NCBI GenBank assembly: GCA_964507445.1
Contig: CAZDQF010000005.1
Location: forward strand, 62,001 to 126,000
Length of the DNA stretch: 64,000 bases
Reading direction: 5' to 3'
Source of the DNA: GCA-2683135 sp964507445
GTDB lineage: Bacteria > Planctomycetota > GCA-002687715
Part shown: in pieces, positions 42,359-51,328 of the stretch
How positions within the stretch are numbered: the first letter of the stretch is position 1
Layout: each line of letters starts with the position of its first letter
Translations under genes and position numbers: made by a program
Notes under the pieces: model-generated
Databases searched by the model: none
The model's input: only the letters and a program-made list of their open reading frames with translations
Told to the model about the DNA's origin: nothing

Positions 42359-44173
42359 ATGACCAGCCTCGACTGGGCCATCGTCGTCGTCTACTTCCTG
42401 CTGACCATCGCCGTCGGGCTGTGGTTCAGCAAACGAGGCAGCAACAGCCTGTCCGAGTACTTCGTCTCGGGCCGCTCCCTGCCGTGGTGGCTGGCGGGCA
42501 CCAGCATGGTGGCCACCACCTTCGCCGCGGACACCCCCATCGCCGTCACGGGCATCGTCGCCAGGGAAGGGATCTCGGGGAACTGGGTGTGGTGGTGCCT
42601 GGCCCCCAGCGGCCTCATGACCGTGTTCTTCTTCGCTGCCCTGTGGCGGCGATCCGGGGTCATGACGGACGTGGAGCTGGTCTCCATCCGGTATTCCGGC
42701 CGACCCGCCCGCTTCCTGCGCGGCTTCCGCGCCGTCTACCTGGGCGTGCTCATGAACGGCTTCATCCTCGGCTGGGTCAACATCGCCATGATCAAGATCA
42801 TGGGATGGAGCCTGGACCTGGAGCCATGGGTCGCCCTGGCAGGTTGTCTGGCGGTGACCCTGCTGTACTCCGCCCTGGCCGGGCTCTGGGGCATCGTCGT
42901 GGTGGACGTGGTGCAGTTCGTCATCGGCATGACCGGCACCATCGCGCTGGCGTTCTTCGCGGTCGACGCGGTGGGCGGACTGGGCGCCCTGCGCGAGAAA
43001 CTCGCCAGCGCGAATCACCCCGCCCTCGGCCCGGGAGACCCGCGGCTCGGTGACGGCGAGGACGGCGTCGCGCACGGAGGGGCGCCCTACGGAGAGAACG
43101 TGGAGGACCTCCTGTCCTTCCTCCCGGGGGACGCCCCCTGGAGCCTCATCCCCATGACCTTCGCCGTGTTCCTCGCGGTCAACTGGTGGGCCAGCTGGTA
43201 CCCCGGCGCGGAACCCGGCGGCGGCGGGTACATCGCTCAACGCATGTTCGCCTGCAAGAGCGAGCGCCACGCCATGCTCGCAGGCCTCTGGTACAACTGC
43301 GCCCACTACGCCCTGCGGCCGTGGCCGTGGCTCGTGGCCGGCCTGTGCGGCATCGCCCTCTATGGCAACACGCTGATCTGGGACGGGAGACCGGACCCCG
43401 AGCTGCCCTACGTCCAGCTGATCCTCGATCACCTGCCCACGGGCTGGCGCGGGCTCCTCATGGCTGCGTTCGCCGCCGCCTACATGTCCACCATCTCGAC
43501 GCAGCTGAACTGGGGGGCGTCCTACCTGGTGAACGACGTCTATCGACCGTTCCTCGCGGGCGACGACGAAGACGAGCGGGCGCAGGTCACCGTGGCGCGC
43601 CTGACCACCGTCGCCGTGCTCGCCATCTCCGTGGCCATCACGCTGCTGTTCAGCACCGTCAAGGACGCATGGGAGTTCGTCATCGCCGTGGGCTCCGGGA
43701 CCGGGCTCGTGCTGATCCTGCGCTGGCTCTGGTGGCGCATCAACGCCTGGTCCGAGATCATCTCCATGGTGGCCGCCTTCGTGATCTCGACCCTGATCTT
43801 CTTCCTGATGCCGGACCTGGGCTTCGGCCCCAAGCTCTTCATCATCGTCGGCGGCACCACCGTGGCCTGGGTCGTGGGCACCTTCCTGACTCGGCCGGAG
43901 ACCCCGGAGACGCTCCAGGGCTTCTGCCGACGGGTCGACCCCCCGGGCCCGGGCTGGCGCGGGATCAGGGCCACGGAGGTCCCGCTCCACCTCGGACCGC
44001 GCCTGTGCGCCTGGGGCAGCGGGCTCGCCGTGGTCTACGGCGTGCTGTTCGGGGTCGGGCATCTCCTCATCGGCACCAGCGCCACCGGCTGGACCCTCCT
44101 GGCGGTCGCCGCCGCGGGTGCCGCGGGCCTTGCGCTGGCCCTCAGGCATCCCTGCTTCGCGGACAAGACCTGA
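42359..44173 (+). CDS. Sodium:solute symporter (SSS family)
   Basis: 604 residues with 13 or more hydrophobic segments. The N-terminus LDWAIVVVYFLLTIAVGLWF and the SEYFVSGRSLPWW loop are typical. The MVATTFAADTPIAVTG helix 2 and the AAYMSTISTQLNWGASYLVND sodium-site helix, given in outline, place it in the SSS family. An insert of about 45 residues (near 215-260) contains charged residues and is probably an external loop. The transported solute is unknown. Unlike the symporter at 446 it has no SGNH tail; it ends in a short hydrophobic helix pair. Confidence 0.9.
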   Translation: MTSLDWAIVVVYFLLTIAVGLWFSKRGSNSLSEYFVSGRSLPWWLAGTSMVATTFAADTPIAVTGIVAREGISGNWVWWCLAPSGLMTVFFFAALWRRSGVMTDVELVSIRYSGRPARFLRGFRAVYLGVLMNGFILGWVNIAMIKIMGWSLDLEPWVALAGCLAVTLLYSALAGLWGIVVVDVVQFVIGMTGTIALAFFAVDAVGGLGALREKLASANHPALGPGDPRLGDGEDGVAHGGAPYGENVEDLLSFLPGDAPWSLIPMTFAVFLAVNWWASWYPGAEPGGGGYIAQRMFACKSERHAMLAGLWYNCAHYALRPWPWLVAGLCGIALYGNTLIWDGRPDPELPYVQLILDHLPTGWRGLLMAAFAAAYMSTISTQLNWGASYLVNDVYRPFLAGDDEDERAQVTVARLTTVAVLAISVAITLLFSTVKDAWEFVIAVGSGTGLVLILRWLWWRINAWSEIISMVAAFVISTLIFFLMPDLGFGPKLFIIVGGTTVAWVVGTFLTRPETPETLQGFCRRVDPPGPGWRGIRATEVPLHLGPRLCAWGSGLAVVYGVLFGVGHLLIGTSATGWTLLAVAAAGAAGLALALRHPCFADKT

Positions 44174-44193
44174 CGCCTCGCTCGGTTCCGGCG

Positions 44194-44199
44194 TAGGAT
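44194..44199 (+). promoter_or_regulatory. -10-like TAGGAT, 10 nt before a 10-codon upstream ORF
   Basis: TAGGAT followed by ten bases and ATG 44210 of the small upstream frame, in the gap after the symporter gene. Confidence 0.45.
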
Positions 44200-44209
44200 C
44201 GTAGGCCCC

Positions 44210-44242
44210 ATGGACTCCCCCGCCAGGAACGACGTGTCATGA
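44210..44242 (+). CDS. Putative 10-residue leader peptide coupled to the nucleotidyltransferase
   Basis: ATG 44210 opens a frame reading MDSPARNDVS with its TGA at 44240-44242. That stop overlaps the nucleotidyltransferase ATG at 44239 (ATGA). A TAGGAT element lies 10 bases upstream. If the transcript begins near 44205, translation would load at this ORF and pass to the main gene by coupling. The composition does not suggest amino-acid attenuation. Evidence is positional only. Confidence 0.4.
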   Translation: MDSPARNDVS

Positions 44243-45063
44243 GAGCGGTGCTGCTGGCCGCCGGTCGTGGCTCACGGCTCAAGGCAGACGAGCTGCCCAA
44301 GCCGCTCTGGGAGGTCGGGCCCACGGACGCCCATGACCCGACCCCGATCTCGCTCCTGGAGCGTCAGGTGCGTTGCCTGCGCAAGGTCGGGATCGAAGAT
44401 GTGGCAATCGTGGTCGGCTGGCGACGCGACAAGGTGGCGGAGAAGATGGAGCCCCTGGGCGTCCGCCTCATCGAGAACCTGCACTCCGACATCAGCGCGT
44501 CCGGGACGAGCCACTCCCTTCAATTCGCCGCGCGCTCGGACTGGAACCCCCTGGACGGGACAGAACCCCTGCTGTTGATGGACGGGGACCTGGCCTATGA
44601 ACAGGCCGTACTCGACACCATCGTCAACGCGCCGGCGGGCCCCTCCCGCATGCTGGTGTGCCCCACCACCCGTGAGGACTCCGAGGAGGTCCGGGTGTAC
44701 GCCCGGAGCGGAGTCCCCGCCCTGCTGGGGAAGGGGCTCCAATCCCCCATGACGGATGGCCTGGAGTTGCTGGGAGAAGCCACGGGGATCGTGCGCTTCG
44801 AGCCGGCGGACCACGCCCTCGTCGCCGCAGCGCTGGATTGGCTGGTGGGAATCCCGGGCCAGTCATCAGGCTTCGGGTTCGCCCACATCGCCTCCGAACA
44901 CGAAGAGCTGGCCCAGTACCTCATGACCCTGCAGCGCCTACAGACCCTGACCCTGCCGGGAGAGCTCCTCTTCATGGAGGTGGACTTCCAGGAGGAGTTC
45001 AACGAGCTACGGTCCTCCATGTACCCGGCCATCCTGGACCGGGACGCCAGCGGAGAGCGGTGA
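44239..45063 (+). CDS. Sugar-phosphate/phosphocholine-type nucleotidyltransferase
   Basis: 274 residues. N-terminal nucleotide-binding signature MRAVLLAAGRGSRLKADELPK. Metal-binding LLLMDGDLAYE follows at about 110-120, and the late acidic motif MEVDFQEEF is typical. SASGTSHSLQFAA matches the short region before the DxD found in phosphocholine and aminoethylphosphonate cytidylyltransferases (LicC/PntC type) better than in glucose-1-phosphate enzymes. The product would be a CDP- or UDP-activated compound. The ribosome-binding region is poor, in line with coupling to the 10-codon ORF upstream. It converges on ppsA. Confidence 0.78.
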   Translation: MRAVLLAAGRGSRLKADELPKPLWEVGPTDAHDPTPISLLERQVRCLRKVGIEDVAIVVGWRRDKVAEKMEPLGVRLIENLHSDISASGTSHSLQFAARSDWNPLDGTEPLLLMDGDLAYEQAVLDTIVNAPAGPSRMLVCPTTREDSEEVRVYARSGVPALLGKGLQSPMTDGLELLGEATGIVRFEPADHALVAAALDWLVGIPGQSSGFGFAHIASEHEELAQYLMTLQRLQTLTLPGELLFMEVDFQEEFNELRSSMYPAILDRDASGER

Positions 45064-45078
45064 TGCGCCGACCCCGCG

Positions 45079-45094
45079 GCCGCTGATCAGCGGC
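45079..45094. terminator. Perfect 16-bp palindrome at convergent gene ends
   Basis: The sequence GCCGCTGATCAGCGGC reads the same on both strands and spans the ppsA stop codon, 15 bases past the nucleotidyltransferase stop. There is no T-tract. It may serve as a shared transcription-end hairpin. Confidence 0.4.
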
Positions 45095-47753
45095 TCGGAG
45101 CGAACTCCCGCGCCCTGCGCTCCGCCTCAGCGACGGCTGCCCTGACGTGCAGCACCGTGTCCGGTGTCACGGAGATGGAGGTGATGCCGCAGTCCACGAG
45201 GAACGCCGGGATCACGTCCGGGAAATCCGAGGGTGCCTGGCCGCAGATCCCGATCTCCATTCCGGCTCTCGAGAACGAGTTGATGGCCTGCCTGATGAAC
45301 GCCTGGGCCGCGGGCGACCGGGCGTCCACCGGGTGATCGTAGTGCTCCAGGTCATCCCGGGACACGGCGTAGACGGTCTGGACCAGGTCGTTGGACCCGA
45401 TGGAGCCGCCGTTCAGCTTCATCTCGTCAATGAAGCGCTCCGCCTCGATGACGTTGGACGGGAGCTCCACCATGAGGAACAGGGGCACCCCGGTCTCGGC
45501 GGCGAGGCCTCGGGCGTCCAGGAGCTTACGGACCGCCCGACCCTCTTCCGGGGTCCGGCAGAACGGGACCATGAGCTGCAGGTTGTCGAGCCCCAGGTCC
45601 ATGCGCACGCCCCGCAGGGCGTCGCACTCCATCTCGAACGCAGGCAGGAACCGGTCGTCCACGTAACGAGCGGCGCCTCGCCAGGCGATCATGGGGTTCT
45701 CTTCCACCGGCTCGAAGATCCGTCCCCCCAACAGCTCCCGGTACTCGTTCGACTTCAGGTCCGACATGCGGACCAACACCGGGCGCGGATGGAACGCGGC
45801 GCAGATCAACCCGACCCCGTGCTTGACCTGATCCACGAAAAACTGGCGCTTGTCCGCGTAGCCCGGCGTGCGCCGATCGATAGCCCCGAGCAGACCTCGC
45901 AGCTCCTCCTGCGACTCCGCCTCGAGAGATCTCGCGAAGGGCAAGAGCTCGGGCGTCATGGTCTCGGATTCCAGATAGTCGTGGAGCTCATCGCGGTAGA
46001 GCAAGGCCAGGGGATGCACCCCCACCTCCGCCGTCAGGATGAACTCGATCCGCGCCAGCCCGACCCCGTCAGAAGGGAGCTGCGCATCAGCGAGGGCCTT
46101 GGTCGGGAAGCCCACGTTGAGCTTGACCTTGGTGTCCAGCTCGCTGTCGTTGAACGCGACCTCCTCCACGTGGAACGGATGGACGCCGCGGAAGACCAGC
46201 GCGGTCTCTCCTTCGGCGCAGCTCCCGGTGACCTCCATGAGAGGCTCCAGGGCCCGCGTGGCGTTCTCGCAACCGACGATGGCCGGGATCCCGAACTCCC
46301 GCGCGATGATCGCAGCGTGAGAGGTCCTCCCCCCCTTGTCCGTGACGATGAGGGACGCCTCCTTCATCATGGGTTCCCAGTCCGGCGTGGTCATCTCCGT
46401 CACCAGGACATCCCCGGGGTCGAAGACCCGGTCCTCCGCCGGGACGTCTTCCAGCCGGGTGTCACCGGCGAGGCGCGTCCGCAGGGCGCGCTTCTTGAGG
46501 ATGACCTCCTCATAGCTCTCGTAACGACGGACCCGCCCGGACGCGATCCGGGTGCCGACCGCCTGCCCGGTGACCAGCAACGACCCGTCCTTGGTGAGGC
46601 GGCTCACCAGGTCGTGGTCCATCACGAACCGCTCGAGGGTGTTTCGAGGCCGCTTCACATGCACCGTCTCCGGACGCGCCTGGACGATGAACAGCTCCCA
46701 GGTCCGACCGTCCTTGGCCCACTCGATGTCCATGGGCTGGCCGTAGTGATCCTCGATGACCAGGGCCGCGCGCCCAAGCTCCAGCACCTCCTCCTTGGAG
46801 AGGGACCACTGGCGACGTCGGCTGGCGTGGACGTCCACGGACTCGGTGCTCGTCCCGCCCTGGGATGAGTACACCATCTTCTGGTCCTTGGCCCCGAGCT
46901 GACGGTGGACGATGGACGCCTTGCCGCGCCTGAGCCCCTCCTTCCAGACCGTGAAGGAATCCGGAGAGACGCTCCCCTGAACGACCAGCTCTCCCAGACC
47001 GTAGGCGGAGCTGATGTGGATGACGCCCTGGTGACCGGAGTCCGGGTCCAGCGTGAACATGACCCCGGAGGCGGCCAGGTCCGAACGGACCATCTTCATG
47101 ATCACCACCGACAAGGCGCTGGCGAGGGGATCGAGGCCCTTCTCCAGCTGGTAGCACACGGCGCGCTCCGTGAAGAGACTGGCGACGCAGCGGGTCCAGT
47201 GCCTCAGGACGCTGTCTGCACCATGGATGTTGAGGTAGGACTCGCACTGTCCGGCGAAGGAAGCCTCTTCCGAGTCCTCGCAGGTGGCGGACGACCGCAC
47301 CGCCACGTCCGTCTGTTCCCCGTACTGCTCGCACAGCTTGCCGTAGCCCTCTGAGATCGCGTCGCGGACCGACTCCGGGACGGGCGTACGGACGACGAGA
47401 GCCCTCGCCATGGCGGTCCGCGCGTGCATCTCGAGATCGTCATCGGTGTCCGCGTTGTCGAAGACCAGATGCAGCGCCTCTCGCAGGGTGGAGGCGGTCC
47501 CCGTCACCCGCTCCTGGAGCCCCGGGAGGATCTCCTCGCCAGGCACGTTACGCCATGTGTGCTGCGGCACGGGGGTGTCCACGAAGAGGCGGAAGGCGGC
47601 CGCGGTGGTGGCGAAGCCGTTGGGGATGCGGACCCCGCGGACTGTCAGCTGGCGGTACATCTCGCCGAGGGACGCACCTTTCCCGCCGACCAACCCCGCA
47701 TCGTTCTTGTCCAGCTCCCCGAACCAGAGAATCAAACGCGGCGCATTATCCAT
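45087..47753 (-). CDS. ppsA: Phosphoenolpyruvate synthase
   Basis: 888 residues from ATG 47753, preceded by a strong AAGGGGGGG ribosome binding stretch. The N-terminal ATP-grasp part starts LILWFGELDKNDAGLVGGKGASLG. The phosphohistidine domain has GGRTSHAAIIAREFGIPAIVG with the catalytic His. The C-terminal PEP barrel has GVGLARIEFIL and the late GICGQAPSDFPD with its catalytic Cys. The enzyme makes PEP, AMP and phosphate from pyruvate and ATP for gluconeogenesis. It is somewhat longer than the usual ~800 residues because of extra segments in the ATP-grasp and central parts. It lies 103 bases downstream of the PafA-like gene in the same direction. Confidence 0.93.
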   Translation of the reverse strand: MDNAPRLILWFGELDKNDAGLVGGKGASLGEMYRQLTVRGVRIPNGFATTAAAFRLFVDTPVPQHTWRNVPGEEILPGLQERVTGTASTLREALHLVFDNADTDDDLEMHARTAMARALVVRTPVPESVRDAISEGYGKLCEQYGEQTDVAVRSSATCEDSEEASFAGQCESYLNIHGADSVLRHWTRCVASLFTERAVCYQLEKGLDPLASALSVVIMKMVRSDLAASGVMFTLDPDSGHQGVIHISSAYGLGELVVQGSVSPDSFTVWKEGLRRGKASIVHRQLGAKDQKMVYSSQGGTSTESVDVHASRRRQWSLSKEEVLELGRAALVIEDHYGQPMDIEWAKDGRTWELFIVQARPETVHVKRPRNTLERFVMDHDLVSRLTKDGSLLVTGQAVGTRIASGRVRRYESYEEVILKKRALRTRLAGDTRLEDVPAEDRVFDPGDVLVTEMTTPDWEPMMKEASLIVTDKGGRTSHAAIIAREFGIPAIVGCENATRALEPLMEVTGSCAEGETALVFRGVHPFHVEEVAFNDSELDTKVKLNVGFPTKALADAQLPSDGVGLARIEFILTAEVGVHPLALLYRDELHDYLESETMTPELLPFARSLEAESQEELRGLLGAIDRRTPGYADKRQFFVDQVKHGVGLICAAFHPRPVLVRMSDLKSNEYRELLGGRIFEPVEENPMIAWRGAARYVDDRFLPAFEMECDALRGVRMDLGLDNLQLMVPFCRTPEEGRAVRKLLDARGLAAETGVPLFLMVELPSNVIEAERFIDEMKLNGGSIGSNDLVQTVYAVSRDDLEHYDHPVDARSPAAQAFIRQAINSFSRAGMEIGICGQAPSDFPDVIPAFLVDCGITSISVTPDTVLHVRAAVAEAERRAREFAPSR

Positions 47754-47856
47754 GGATCCCCCCCCTTGCCGGCTCCACAAACCCAACTGAGGGCGCAGAC
47801 CGGGGTCCGGGCCCTTCAATAGGGTCCTGTCGGCAATCAAGCCCGGGTCGGTTGAA

Positions 47857-49494
47857 TCAACGAACGGCCGCTTCCGGGATCTCCTGCAAAGCCAGACGGG
47901 GCGGCGGGATCTGGAGGGACCGGCACAGCATGACCACGCCCAGCCCGGGGGTCACCGGGTCCTGATATCGGCCGGGCTTGAAGGGCCCGGCGCCGAGATA
48001 CCAGAGCGGCACGTCACGGTCGTAGGGATGGGCCGAGCCGTGGGAGGCGACGTTGCTGGAGTTGATCCAGCCGGGCTTGAACGTGAGGAAGATGTCCCCC
48101 GAGCGGGACGGATGGACCGCCGCCCTCACCAGCGAGGTCCAGGGCTCCGGACCCGCCTCCCCCGCGATGACGGCACGCACGGAGAACGCCCGTTGCACCG
48201 GGCGGAATTGCTCAGCCCCGGAGATGGCCACCTTGGTGGCCGCGTCCAGCGCGACCCCGGCCCTGGCCAACGCCTGATGATCCAGGAACAGGCAGGCCTC
48301 GTCGTAGTTGAGCACCCACCGCAAGTGGCCCATGGGCGGGGCGCCGTAGCGTTGATGCAGTGCCCGGTTCGCCAGCATGGCGGCTTCCAGAGACAACTTG
48401 CCCCTGCCGCCGTCACGCCCCTCCGCCCTCAGGGCCTCCGGCGAAACAGCGACCCCGTGATCCGAGGTGACGACCATGGACCATCGTCCGGCCCCGACCC
48501 GGTCATCCAGCAACCTGACGAGGCTCCCCAGCAACGCGTCGGTCCGCAATGTCATGTCTCTGACCTCAACGCTGCGAGGTCCGAAGATATGGCCGCCGGC
48601 GTCATTGGCGCTGAAGCCGATGCAGAGCAGGTCCGGGACATCGTCCTTGCCCAAGGCCTCCGCGTCGACAGCCACCCGGGTCAACTCCATCAGCGCGTCG
48701 TTGCCGAACGGCGTCCTGTAGAGCTCCTCGTAGTAGAGGGGACTTGGCGTAGGAGTGCCCCCGGTGATGGTCCGGGGCAGGGTCCGTTCACCGCCACCGC
48801 TGGCGAACTCAAACGGGCGATTGTCCACCAGACCCGCATAGGCGCCGGCTTCCGCAACCGGTCCCCAGCGTTCGCCGTGCCACTTGTCCAGTGGACGGGT
48901 GGCGTTCCATCGAGTCACCCAGGAGGGCAGCGCACTCCCGTACCGGTCCGTGGACACCCAACAGCCCGCCGCCTTGTCGACCCAGAGGGCGACGTCCGCC
49001 GCTCGCCCTCCCAGCAGCACCGCCGCCCGATCCTTCCAGGACAGAGAGACCACGCGAGCCCGGTCCCCGAACTTCTCCTTCATCACATCCCCGAGGGTCG
49101 GCCCGAGGAGCAAGGCCGGTCCGATGTTGGCTCCGGCGGAACGACTTCCCACGCCCTTGGCCCCGGGGTCCGCGCAGCAGTACTGGGAGAGCCCGGTCTG
49201 ACGGTCGAACCACGAGTTGCCAATGATCCCGTGAGCGGACGGGTCACCGCCGGTGCTCACGGTGGCGTGCCCGGGACCCGTGAAGGTCCCTGCGTGGGCG
49301 TAGGAACAGCGGGTAAAGCTGATCCCGGAGGCCTCCACTCTGGCCTGAAGGCCCTCCGGCCCGAAGAACGGCCGGGCCTGATCATGCACCCAGGTGGCCA
49401 GCTGATCGACGCTCACCAGGACCACCAGGCGAGGGGCCTTGGACTGCGCGGATAACAGGCCCGTCAGGGTCAGCAACAACAGGACTCTGAGCAT
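47857..49494 (-). CDS. PafA-like alkaline phosphatase superfamily protein, secreted
   Basis: 545 residues from ATG 49494. Signal peptide MLRVLLLLTLTGLLSAQ. It is an alkaline-phosphatase superfamily member of the PafA/type I phosphodiesterase branch: VVLVSVDQLATW (metal Asp), the nucleophile loop GTFTGPGHATVSTG with a Thr nucleophile, and FSANDAGGHIFGP and VVTSDHGVAV with metal Asp and His ligands. It is not phosphonoacetate hydrolase in appearance. The likely role is broad phosphomonoester or phosphodiester hydrolysis in the periplasm for phosphate scavenging. Divergent from the rhomboid gene. Confidence 0.87.
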   Translation of the reverse strand: MLRVLLLLTLTGLLSAQSKAPRLVVLVSVDQLATWVHDQARPFFGPEGLQARVEASGISFTRCSYAHAGTFTGPGHATVSTGGDPSAHGIIGNSWFDRQTGLSQYCCADPGAKGVGSRSAGANIGPALLLGPTLGDVMKEKFGDRARVVSLSWKDRAAVLLGGRAADVALWVDKAAGCWVSTDRYGSALPSWVTRWNATRPLDKWHGERWGPVAEAGAYAGLVDNRPFEFASGGGERTLPRTITGGTPTPSPLYYEELYRTPFGNDALMELTRVAVDAEALGKDDVPDLLCIGFSANDAGGHIFGPRSVEVRDMTLRTDALLGSLVRLLDDRVGAGRWSMVVTSDHGVAVSPEALRAEGRDGGRGKLSLEAAMLANRALHQRYGAPPMGHLRWVLNYDEACLFLDHQALARAGVALDAATKVAISGAEQFRPVQRAFSVRAVIAGEAGPEPWTSLVRAAVHPSRSGDIFLTFKPGWINSSNVASHGSAHPYDRDVPLWYLGAGPFKPGRYQDPVTPGLGVVMLCRSLQIPPPRLALQEIPEAAVR

Positions 49495-49580
49495 GATGTG
49501 AGCGATCTCGTAGACGATTCGGCGATGACGACCAGACGAACGGGCAGTGACGATCTCTATTGAGGCCAGCGATTCTCCGC

Positions 49581-49586
49581 TAACCT
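49581..49586 (+). promoter_or_regulatory. -10-like TAACCT, 8 nt before the rhomboid start
   Basis: TAACCT, eight bases, then ATG 49595. A TTGAGG hexamer 16 bases upstream (from 49559) is -35-like. Supports ATG 49595 over the upstream in-frame start at 49547. Confidence 0.55.
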
Positions 49587-49594
49587 CAGCAGCC

Positions 49595-50740
49595 ATGCGG
49601 CGCTGCCCCAGGTGCACCTATCCTCTCCACGTCAAGGACGACGGCAAGAGCGAGTTGGACAACTGCCACCGCTGCGGCGGGTCCTGGCTGCTGCCCAGTC
49701 GAGCTCTCGCCCGGTTCGGAGCGGGCGCAGACCCCCAACACTGGGAGAAGATGAAGTTCGCCGAACCCCACGGCGTCTCGTCGTTGCGGTGCCCCGAGGG
49801 GCACGGTCAGCTGGACCGGTGGGTGGTCCGTGACCAGGGAGCCAAGATCGAGGTGGACACCTGCCCGAAGTGCGTCGGCCTGTGGCTCGATAGGCGGGAG
49901 GGTGCGTTTCTCGCGCGCAAGCTGCTCCGGGAGGAGTCCGTCAGCCGCCCCTACTCCGGCGGCGTGGGGGGCTACCTGTTTCAGCTGCTCACCGGATTTC
50001 CCGTGGAGGAGTGGAACCCGGTCCGACGCAAGCCGGTGTTGATCTACTCGCTGCTGGGCACCATCCTGGCCTTCGCCCTGTTCCAGCTCCTGGGGCAACC
50101 CGCCGCCACGGGGGCTCAGGGTTCCTGGGTGGATCGTCTGGCCCTCGTGCCCGCGGCGCTGGTGGCCGGTGATTCGCCCTGGACCCTGGTCACCCACATG
50201 TTCCTTCACGCCGGGCTGCTGCACCTGTTCGGCAACCTGTGGTTCCTGTGGGTGTTCGGCGACAACGTGGAGGATGTCCTGGGACGAGCCAAGACCGGGC
50301 TGCTGTTCCTCCTCTCCGGGGTGGTGGGGGCTCTGGCCCAGGTCCTGAGCGACCCCACGGAGACCCTGCCCATGGTCGGCGCCTCGGGCGCCATCGCGGG
50401 GCTCATGGGGGCGTACCTGATCCTGTTCCCCAGCGTGAGGGTCTGGATCGTGTTCCTGTTCATCCCCATCAAGCTCCACGTCGGGGTCTACCTCGTGGTG
50501 TGGGTCCTGTTGCAGGTGCTGGGGACGCTCTCGGAACAGACCACTGTGGCCTGGTGGGCGCACCTGGGGGGCTTCGCCGCCGGACTGATCCTCGCTCTGA
50601 TCCTGCGCACGACGACGCGAGATCGCACCCTCTTCAGGTCCCTCGCGACGGAGCGACAGGGCGCCAGACGGCAGCCCTATGATCACGCACCTCACGTCAA
50701 CCGACGACGCTACACCAGCCGGACCGGTCGTCACTCCTGA
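49595..50740 (+). CDS. Rhomboid intramembrane protease with two N-terminal zinc-ribbon modules
   Basis: 381 residues from ATG 49595. Residues 4-30 form a zf-TFIIB-type ribbon (C4-x2-C7, C24-x2-C27 with trailing GGSWL). Residues 66-98 form a second, variant ribbon (C66-x3-H70, then C90-x2-C93 with GLWLDRRE). Six to seven membrane helices follow, with the rhomboid motifs HMFLHAGLLHLFGN, the catalytic S264 in GASGAIAGL and H323 in WAHLGGFAAG. Rhomboids cut membrane proteins within the bilayer. The cytosolic ribbons may bind a partner or nucleic acid. The basic C-terminal tail is rich in Arg, Tyr and His. Confidence 0.9.
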   Translation: MRRCPRCTYPLHVKDDGKSELDNCHRCGGSWLLPSRALARFGAGADPQHWEKMKFAEPHGVSSLRCPEGHGQLDRWVVRDQGAKIEVDTCPKCVGLWLDRREGAFLARKLLREESVSRPYSGGVGGYLFQLLTGFPVEEWNPVRRKPVLIYSLLGTILAFALFQLLGQPAATGAQGSWVDRLALVPAALVAGDSPWTLVTHMFLHAGLLHLFGNLWFLWVFGDNVEDVLGRAKTGLLFLLSGVVGALAQVLSDPTETLPMVGASGAIAGLMGAYLILFPSVRVWIVFLFIPIKLHVGVYLVVWVLLQVLGTLSEQTTVAWWAHLGGFAAGLILALILRTTTRDRTLFRSLATERQGARRQPYDHAPHVNRRRYTSRTGRHS

Positions 50741-50782
50741 CGCCGACGAGGCCTCCGCCACCACCGATCAAGAGGCGGTCCA

Positions 50783-51328
50783 TCAGCCGTCAGGGTCGGC
50801 TGCCCAGTGCCGCAGCAGGGCGTAGCGCAACGCTCCGGGGGGAGACCCGGCTCCGACGCAGGCGAACCCGCACTTGTTGAGGACCTTGAGCGAGGCCGTA
50901 GCATCCGGGTCCGCGTGGGCCAGCACGGCTCGCACGGCGTCATCGTCGAAGGCCCGGGTGGCCAGCGCTCGGACCGCCTCGGTGGCGTAACCCTTACCGC
51001 GATCCGCGGGCAGGACGACGTAACCCAACTCCACCGTGCCATCTTCGGACGGGCGCCCCTTGTACAACGCCACCCCGACGAGGCGGCGGGCGGAGGTGGT
51101 CTCGACCATGTACCACCAGGACCAACCGGCCAGGTCCTCGTCCTCTTCCAGCGCACGCGACACGCTCCGGACACGGTCTTCGTCCAGCTCTCGAGGGGTC
51201 TCCGAGACCGCGGCGTCGAGGGACGCCGCGAGGGCCTCGACACCATCCAGGTGGGACCGGATGATCCCGGCGGTCGCCGCCACAAGCTGTAGCCGATCCG
51301 TGGTGAGGCAAGGACCGGAGGAGGTCAC
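50783..51328 (-). CDS. GNAT-family N-acetyltransferase (RimJ/RimL type)
   Basis: 181 residues. LTTDRLQLVAATAG at the N-terminus and the acetyl-CoA motif LGYVVLPADRGKGYATEAVRAL identify the GNAT fold, RimJ/RimL/ribosomal-protein acetyltransferase branch. VLNKCGFACVGAG closes it. The substrate is unknown. Its ATG overlaps the stop of the large PVC cytochrome gene (ATGA), so it is translated from the same message; a functional link is not evident. Confidence 0.87.
   Translation of the reverse strand: MTSSGPCLTTDRLQLVAATAGIIRSHLDGVEALAASLDAAVSETPRELDEDRVRSVSRALEEDEDLAGWSWWYMVETTSARRLVGVALYKGRPSEDGTVELGYVVLPADRGKGYATEAVRALATRAFDDDAVRAVLAHADPDATASLKVLNKCGFACVGAGSPPGALRYALLRHWAADPDG

Noticed and set aside
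36169..47753. A phosphonate biosynthesis cluster (phnW, LicC/PntC-like cytidylyltransferase, ppsA)
   Set aside because: No PEP mutase or phosphonopyruvate decarboxylase is present and the genes lie in separate transcription units, so a biosynthetic cluster is not supported.
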